Virus record (IMG/VR): IMGVR_UViG_3300009636_000030
Span: 1-27,273 of that record
Reading direction: 5' to 3' (one strand)
Source: a virus
DNA length: 27,273 nt
Each line of letters starts with the position of its first letter. The first letter of the stretch is position 1. The position numbers and the translations under genes are program-made. Below, piece after piece: positions 27,262-27,273 of this stretch. A model generated the notes under the pieces. It had not been told where the DNA came from. It saw only the letters and a list, made by a program, of their open reading frames with translations, and did not search any database.

Positions 27262-27273
27262 ACGAAAAAGAGC
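27258..27273 (+). CDS. Start of a further rightward gene (partial)
   Basis: An ATG at 27258 overlaps the preceding TGA (ATGA) and reads MNEKE to the window edge. The ATGA coupling seen throughout the phage supports a real start, but nothing can be said of the product. Confidence 0.4.

Noticed and set aside
1-27273. tRNA genes, CRISPR arrays, insertion sequences, attachment sites
   Set aside because: No cloverleaf-like sequence, spaced direct repeats, transposase frame or terminal inverted repeats were seen on reading either strand. A tRNA scan would settle the first point.

Overview
The window looks like part of a large tailed-phage genome of the T4-like type (Caudoviricetes). It is A+T-rich and tightly packed, and genes are joined by ATGA stop/start overlaps or gaps of 1-10 nt. 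It carries a T4-like replication core: a family B DNA polymerase, a gp45-type sliding clamp and a gp44-type clamp loader. With it come an SF2/SNF2-type helicase, phage-style HNH/endonuclease VII genes, a probable gp19-like tail tube protein and many small unrecognised proteins. The host cannot be named. The clear TTGACA/TATAAT-type promoters argue for a host with an ordinary sigma70-like factor. I saw no tRNA, rRNA, CRISPR array or insertion sequence.

Layout. (1) 1-1590, rightward: small unknown and zinc-binding proteins, then an HNH nuclease. It converges on a leftward endonuclease VII-like gene, with a bidirectional terminator between them. (2) 2149-8086, leftward: a vWA protein, a GDP-mannose 4,6-dehydratase, small proteins, an HTH/zinc protein with a degenerate HNH core, and the helicase. 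(3) 8162-13381, leftward: a lipoprotein, a conserved unknown, an HExxH metallopeptidase, a 608-aa repeat protein and a 255-aa protein. Several have TATTTATA boxes just before their start codons, and the set is likely late/virion-associated. (4) 13586-23491, leftward: replication and metabolism. It includes a 2-deoxyribosyltransferase-like enzyme, a tandem pair of small paralogues, clamp loader, clamp, YopX-like protein, macrodomain protein, Mom-like DNA-modification protein, zinc ribbons and DNA polymerase. (5) 23603-27273, rightward: a Cas4/RecB-like Fe-S nuclease, an RHH protein, the tail-tube-like protein and a GT4-type glycosyltransferase.

Regulation. Four sigma70-like promoters (upstream of the genes starting at 2838, 19984, 23491 and 23603) place the start codon only 6-8 nt after the -10 box, which predicts leaderless or nearly leaderless mRNAs. 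A second class, TATTTATA or the looser TAnnTATA, sits 4-7 nt before six leftward start codons and is a candidate late promoter. Three genes have a hairpin with a 4-nt loop ending 0-4 nt before the ATG.

Main points of interest. The DNA polymerase N-terminal domain has no canonical in-frame start, yet an ATG coupled to the upstream gene lies in the -1-related frame. A DarG-like macrodomain and a Mom-like enzyme lie close together and suggest protection of phage DNA. Two small genes (45 and 58 aa) are easy to miss because of their size.
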